DNA from: an uncultured Bacteroidales bacterium
GTDB lineage: Bacteria > Bacteroidota > Bacteroidia > Bacteroidales > Lentimicrobiaceae
NCBI GenBank assembly: GCA_937864935.1
Contig: CALMDN010000006.1
Coordinates: 1 to 7,462, forward strand
Direction: 5' to 3'
Length of the DNA stretch: 7,462 bases
Shown here: in pieces, positions 4,207 through 7,462 of the stretch
How the letters are laid out: each line of letters starts with the position of its first letter
Position numbering within the stretch: the first letter of the stretch is position 1
Translations under genes and position numbers: made by a program
The notes under the pieces: model-generated
What the model was told of the DNA's origin: nothing
Databases searched by the model: none
What the model saw: only the letters and a program-made list of their open reading frames with translations

Positions 4207-7056
4207 TTATTTTACCACCGGATTCCCTTCGAAATCAACCAGTAACGGCTCTCCAAGCCCGGCGTCCTTCAGCTTCTCCAGCTGGGTGCGGGCATCACCC
4301 ACCACCACATAAGTCATCTTTTCAGGGTTGACATACCTGGCATAGAGGGCTTTGGCTTCCTCAAGGCTGAGCTGCTCGGCGATGGTTTCTTCCTGTTTGA
4401 TGTAATCAGAAGGCAGGTTATAGGTACTGATATCCTGCAGCATCTGAATCTGACTACCGATGGTCTCAAACTTACCGGCGTTTGAACGTATGGTTGCTTT
4501 CCGTGTTATTTCCAGCTCTTCGCTGCCATAATTGTTGCCGAATGATCCGAGAATCTCCCTGAAGAGCTGCAGCGATTCGGTGGTGAATTTCGACTGAACA
4601 CTCGAACTGGCAACGAAGGGACCGGTGATCATGCGTGGCATAAAGAAGGAATAGGCGCCATAGGTGTAGCCTTTTTCCAGCCTGAGCACTTCAAACAGTT
4701 TCGATCCTGAGCCGTCACCCAGTTTGTAGTTGACCAGTGTGGCCGGGAAAAAGTCGGGATTGTTTCTGGCCATGGCCAGTGATCCGATCATGATCACCGA
4801 CTGTTTGGCATCCGGGACATCCACAAAGAACAAACGGGGACCGGCCGGCGCTTCGGGCAGCGTATAGTCAGCAAAACCAACACTCACGGGTTTCCATGAC
4901 TTCCCGATGGAACTGAGCGACTTCAGCACTTCTGCCTGAGCCACATCACCGGCAATGTGAAAACCTGAAACTGTTGGTGAAAAATATTTTGTATAAAAGG
5001 CTTTCAGGTCATCGAGGGTGATGCTTTCGAGCGATTGCAGTGTGCCGGACACCGGGCGGGAAAAGATGTGCTGATCGCCGTAGAGGGCACGGTAGAATAC
5101 ATTCCCGGCGATGGCATTGGGGTTGGCATTGCGCTGCTTAACGCCGCTGATGGCTGCCTGTTTCAGGCGTTCAAATTCAACAGCATCCCAGCGGGGCTGG
5201 GTGATGATTTCTTCCACCAGGGCCAGTACCGCATGGTAATTGCGGGTAAGGCAATTGGCGGTAATGGTCAGGTTTTCGGAACCTGCAGCGATATCGATGT
5301 CGGCTCCCAGCTGACCAATGGCATCTTCGAGCTCCTCAGGAGTGCGTTTGGCGGTACCTTCCATCATCAGATCCGACAGCAGTCGGGCAACGCCGGGTTT
5401 GCCGAGGTCGTCGCCCAGCTGACCACCCCTCAGGCGGATGCTGAAGCGAACCAGCGGGAGCTCACGGCTTTCGATGCCATACACCTTCATTTTGTTCTGA
5501 AGTTCAGCGGTGTATACTTTCGGGGCTTTGAGCAGAGGTTCAGGGCCCAGCGGCGGTTCTATGCTGCGGTCGATAGTGCTGGGAGTACGCTCATAGGTCT
5601 CTTCGGCGGTTTCGAGACCTTCACCCTGAGAACCGGTTTCTTCAATTTTCTCCTCTACAACCTGCGCCTTCTCCGATCCGGCGAGGGCAAGGTTGGTCTG
5701 CCCTTTGGGGACAAAAGAGGTAGCCAGGAAATTCTTCCCTTTGATGTACTGATTGTATACCCGCATAACGTCTTCACGGGTAACAGCATTCAGCAGTTTC
5801 ACATCGTCCATCATCCGGGCAGGATTGCCGCCGAAAACATTGGCCTGTACCAGTTGAAAGGATTTCCCGAGCAGACTGGAGATGCTGTTGTAGAATGAGG
5901 TCTCTCTCAGATTCTTGATCCGCTGCATGTCTTCATCGGAAAAACCATTGGCTTCAAACTGCCTGAAAGCCTCATCGATGGCTTCATTCACCTTGTTGAG
6001 ATCAACCCCTTCGAAAGCCCTGACGGTGATGTTGAACTTACCGGCCAGTTCCATGGGGTTGTTGTATACCGATACCTTGGGAGCCAGCTTGCGGTTCTCC
6101 ACGATTTCCTTATACAGCGGGGCCTTTTTCCCGTCAGCCAGCAGATCGGCCAGAATATCCAGGGCATAGGCATCGGGATGGTAATTCTCCACGGACGGGA
6201 AAATCATGTTCAGCTCGGGCAGTTTCGCAAAATTGTCTTCATGAACCAGCTTCTTCGTTGCAGTCAGACTGGCTGGCATAGGATTCAGCTGTTCCGGCTT
6301 TTTACGAGGCTTAAACTCACCGAAGTATTTGTCAATCATTGCCCTGACTTCCTTCTCATCGAAGTCACCGGCGATGACCATGGTTGCATTGTTCACCCCA
6401 TAGTAGTTGTCGTAAAACGTTTTCACATCCTCCAGGGTGGCTGCCCTGATGTCGTCCATCGAGCCGATCACCTGCCATGAATACGGATGGGAGGCATCGT
6501 AGAGGTTCATATCGATCACATAACCGGTATGTCCGTAAGGCTGATTGTCAACCCGCTGCCTTTTTTCATTGATTACAATGTCTTTTTCCCTTTCGAGGGC
6601 ACCCTGGGTTACCGTATTGATGAGAAATCCCATGCGGTCGCTTTCCATCCAGAGTATTTTTTCGAGGGCATCTTTGGGAACCACTTCATAATAAACGGTA
6701 CCATCGTTCCAGGTTCCGCCATTGAAGGTGCCTCCAAGATCATCGATTTTCTTAAAGAACTCCCCTTTCCCTACGTTTTCAGAGTTCTGGAAAAGCATGT
6801 GTTCAAAAAAGTGGGCAAAACCAGTCTTTCCCGGTTTCTCGCGGCTCGATCCGACGTGAAAGAGGATGGCCACCGATACGATAGGATCTGAATTGTCCTG
6901 ATGCAGCACCACTTCCAGCCCGTTATCCAGTTTATATTGTTTAAAGCTGACATGAAAATCTCCGTTTTCAGACTTTTGGGCAGCAGTTTCTGTACCCTGC
7001 ATCAGCAGGGTGCCTGTGAGTACACTCATGGTTAAAATTTTGTTCAAAAGTTTCAT
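4207..7056 (-). CDS. Exported M16 zinc metallopeptidase with two fused halves
   Basis: This 949-residue M16 (pitrilysin) family peptidase would degrade peptides inside a closed chamber in the periplasm or at the envelope. Residues 1-27 are a signal peptide with probable cleavage near TAAQ. The first half (about 35-455) carries the inverted zinc motif HFFEH (H82, E85, H86) and the third ligand E164, 78 residues later in VINEKRQ. A hydrophilic, glutamate-rich linker (about 460-510) leads to the second half (about 515-949). There the matching position reads RLLSD (558-562), so the zinc site is lost. The second half does contain LFEVLRLEKGYTYG (788-800), which fits the arginine-tyrosine element that M16 enzymes use for substrate binding. 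One half therefore seems to supply the metal and the other the binding pair. The start ATG puts the signal peptide first; no Shine-Dalgarno or TAnnTTTG element is seen. It lies 72 bases downstream of arginine deiminase on the same strand. The natural substrate is unknown. Confidence 0.93.
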   Translation of the reverse strand: MKLLNKILTMSVLTGTLLMQGTETAAQKSENGDFHVSFKQYKLDNGLEVVLHQDNSDPIVSVAILFHVGSSREKPGKTGFAHFFEHMLFQNSENVGKGEFFKKIDDLGGTFNGGTWNDGTVYYEVVPKDALEKILWMESDRMGFLINTVTQGALEREKDIVINEKRQRVDNQPYGHTGYVIDMNLYDASHPYSWQVIGSMDDIRAATLEDVKTFYDNYYGVNNATMVIAGDFDEKEVRAMIDKYFGEFKPRKKPEQLNPMPASLTATKKLVHEDNFAKLPELNMIFPSVENYHPDAYALDILADLLADGKKAPLYKEIVENRKLAPKVSVYNNPMELAGKFNITVRAFEGVDLNKVNEAIDEAFRQFEANGFSDEDMQRIKNLRETSFYNSISSLLGKSFQLVQANVFGGNPARMMDDVKLLNAVTREDVMRVYNQYIKGKNFLATSFVPKGQTNLALAGSEKAQVVEEKIEETGSQGEGLETAEETYERTPSTIDRSIEPPLGPEPLLKAPKVYTAELQNKMKVYGIESRELPLVRFSIRLRGGQLGDDLGKPGVARLLSDLMMEGTAKRTPEELEDAIGQLGADIDIAAGSENLTITANCLTRNYHAVLALVEEIITQPRWDAVEFERLKQAAISGVKQRNANPNAIAGNVFYRALYGDQHIFSRPVSGTLQSLESITLDDLKAFYTKYFSPTVSGFHIAGDVAQAEVLKSLSSIGKSWKPVSVGFADYTLPEAPAGPRLFFVDVPDAKQSVIMIGSLAMARNNPDFFPATLVNYKLGDGSGSKLFEVLRLEKGYTYGAYSFFMPRMITGPFVASSSVQSKFTTESLQLFREILGSFGNNYGSEELEITRKATIRSNAGKFETIGSQIQMLQDISTYNLPSDYIKQEETIAEQLSLEEAKALYARYVNPEKMTYVVVGDARTQLEKLKDAGLGEPLLVDFEGNPVVK

Positions 7057-7100
7057 AATCGTTACTTTGCATTTGTTTATTTATCAAGCGGTTATATAGA

Positions 7101-7125
7101 TATTCTCCGAAGCCACCGGAGCATA
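7101..7125 (-). terminator. Hairpin between arginine deiminase and M16 genes (weak)
   Basis: CTCCG (7105-7109) and CGGAG (7117-7121) pair around a 7-base loop, and TAT/ATA extend the stem beyond one mismatch. It starts 4 bases past the arginine deiminase stop on the minus strand. No T-run follows, so it could be a weak or Rho-assisted terminator, an mRNA-processing hairpin, or chance. Confidence 0.35.
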
Positions 7126-7128
7126 CTA

Positions 7129-7462
7129 CTACCAGTCAACAGCATCGCGGTTCACCGGCATGGTCATACACCGGCACCCCCCGCCACCCCTCGACAGCTC
7201 AGCCCCATCAATGGCTATCACACATTTGTTATAGCTGTCAACATCGGCTTTGCCATTAACAACATCTTTTGCCCTGACAATTTCAAATCCGTGTCGGCTG
7301 AGTTCTTCAAGGGTATTCACATTTCTGCCATAACCAAGCACTTTACCTGGCGCAACAGCGAAGAAGTTCGCGCCGCTGTGCCATTGTTCCCTTTCCTGGG
7401 TAATGAGGTCGCGTGAGCCACCACAATTTACTGTATTGACAGGCATTCCGAGTTTGCGCAGG
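7129..7462 (-). CDS. arcA: Arginine deiminase, C-terminal part (start lies outside the window)
   Basis: Arginine deiminase hydrolyses arginine to citrulline and ammonia in the cytoplasm, the first step of the arginine deiminase pathway. About 110 C-terminal residues are visible, and the frame stays open to the right edge (LRKLG precedes the internal methionine at 7446, which is not the start). The family signatures are NCGGSRDLITQEREQW, then GANFFAVAPGKVLGYGRN, and finally ELSRGGGG followed by CRCMTMP. Counting from the first complete codon, the catalytic nucleophile should be C98, the cysteine before MTMP; C96 sits two residues earlier. The other catalytic residues (the Asp and the His-x-Asp) fall outside the window, so activity cannot be fully judged. 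The protein ends VDW and a TAG stop, as expected for a complete C-terminus. It lies upstream of the M16 gene on the same strand, with a hairpin in the 72-base gap; no functional link is apparent. Confidence 0.92.
   Translation of the reverse strand, partial: LRKLGMPVNTVNCGGSRDLITQEREQWHSGANFFAVAPGKVLGYGRNVNTLEELSRHGFEIVRAKDVVNGKADVDSYNKCVIAIDGAELSRGGGGCRCMTMPVNRDAVDW

Noticed and set aside
5035..5898. A 287-codon plus-strand open frame inside the M16 gene
   Set aside because: It is antisense to a well-supported peptidase and its residues show no recognisable motif. It is a by-product of codon use on the opposite strand.
7061..7070. TTACTTTGC on the plus strand as a promoter element
   Set aside because: The spacing is one base short of TAnnTTTG and no plus-strand gene follows it.

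Overview
The window looks like chromosomal DNA of a Bacteroidota bacterium, probably a Bacteroidales relative. The evidence is the style of the proteins (HflX, the fused M16 peptidase, and an arginine deiminase ending in ELSRGGGG..CMTMP), promoter elements of the Bacteroidota TAnnTTTG type, no recognisable Shine-Dalgarno sequences ahead of the four intact genes, and G+C near one half by eye. This is inference from style, not a database assignment.

Layout. Bases 2-961 (+) are the 3' part of hflX, a ribosome-associated GTPase whose start lies to the left of the window. A 383-base gene-free stretch follows. It holds short A-rich direct repeats, an inverted repeat and a good promoter-like element just before the next gene. 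Bases 1345-1908 (+) encode a P-loop nucleotide-kinase-like protein. After 39 bases comes a seven-helix membrane protein of unknown function (1948-2547), probably in the same transcript. A second gene-free stretch of 376 bases leads to 2924-4069 (+), an exported protein with a GEHH motif resembling the ChaN/erythromycin-esterase-like clan. It converges on a long minus-strand gene (7056-4207) for an exported M16 zinc metallopeptidase made of two fused halves, only the first with an intact zinc site. The 137-base convergent gap carries a strong inverted-repeat structure that is probably a terminator. At the right edge, 7462-7129 (-) is the C-terminal part of arginine deiminase, upstream of the peptidase and on the same strand.

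How the genes relate. I see no single pathway. hflX is a stress-related translation factor, the kinase-like and membrane genes may be a small operon, the GEHH protein and the M16 peptidase are envelope proteins, and arginine deiminase belongs to arginine catabolism. I found no CRISPR array, insertion sequence, phage gene, toxin-antitoxin pair, tRNA or rRNA, and no convincing sign of a new multi-gene system. The least explained items are the membrane protein, the GEHH protein and the structured intergenic DNA.
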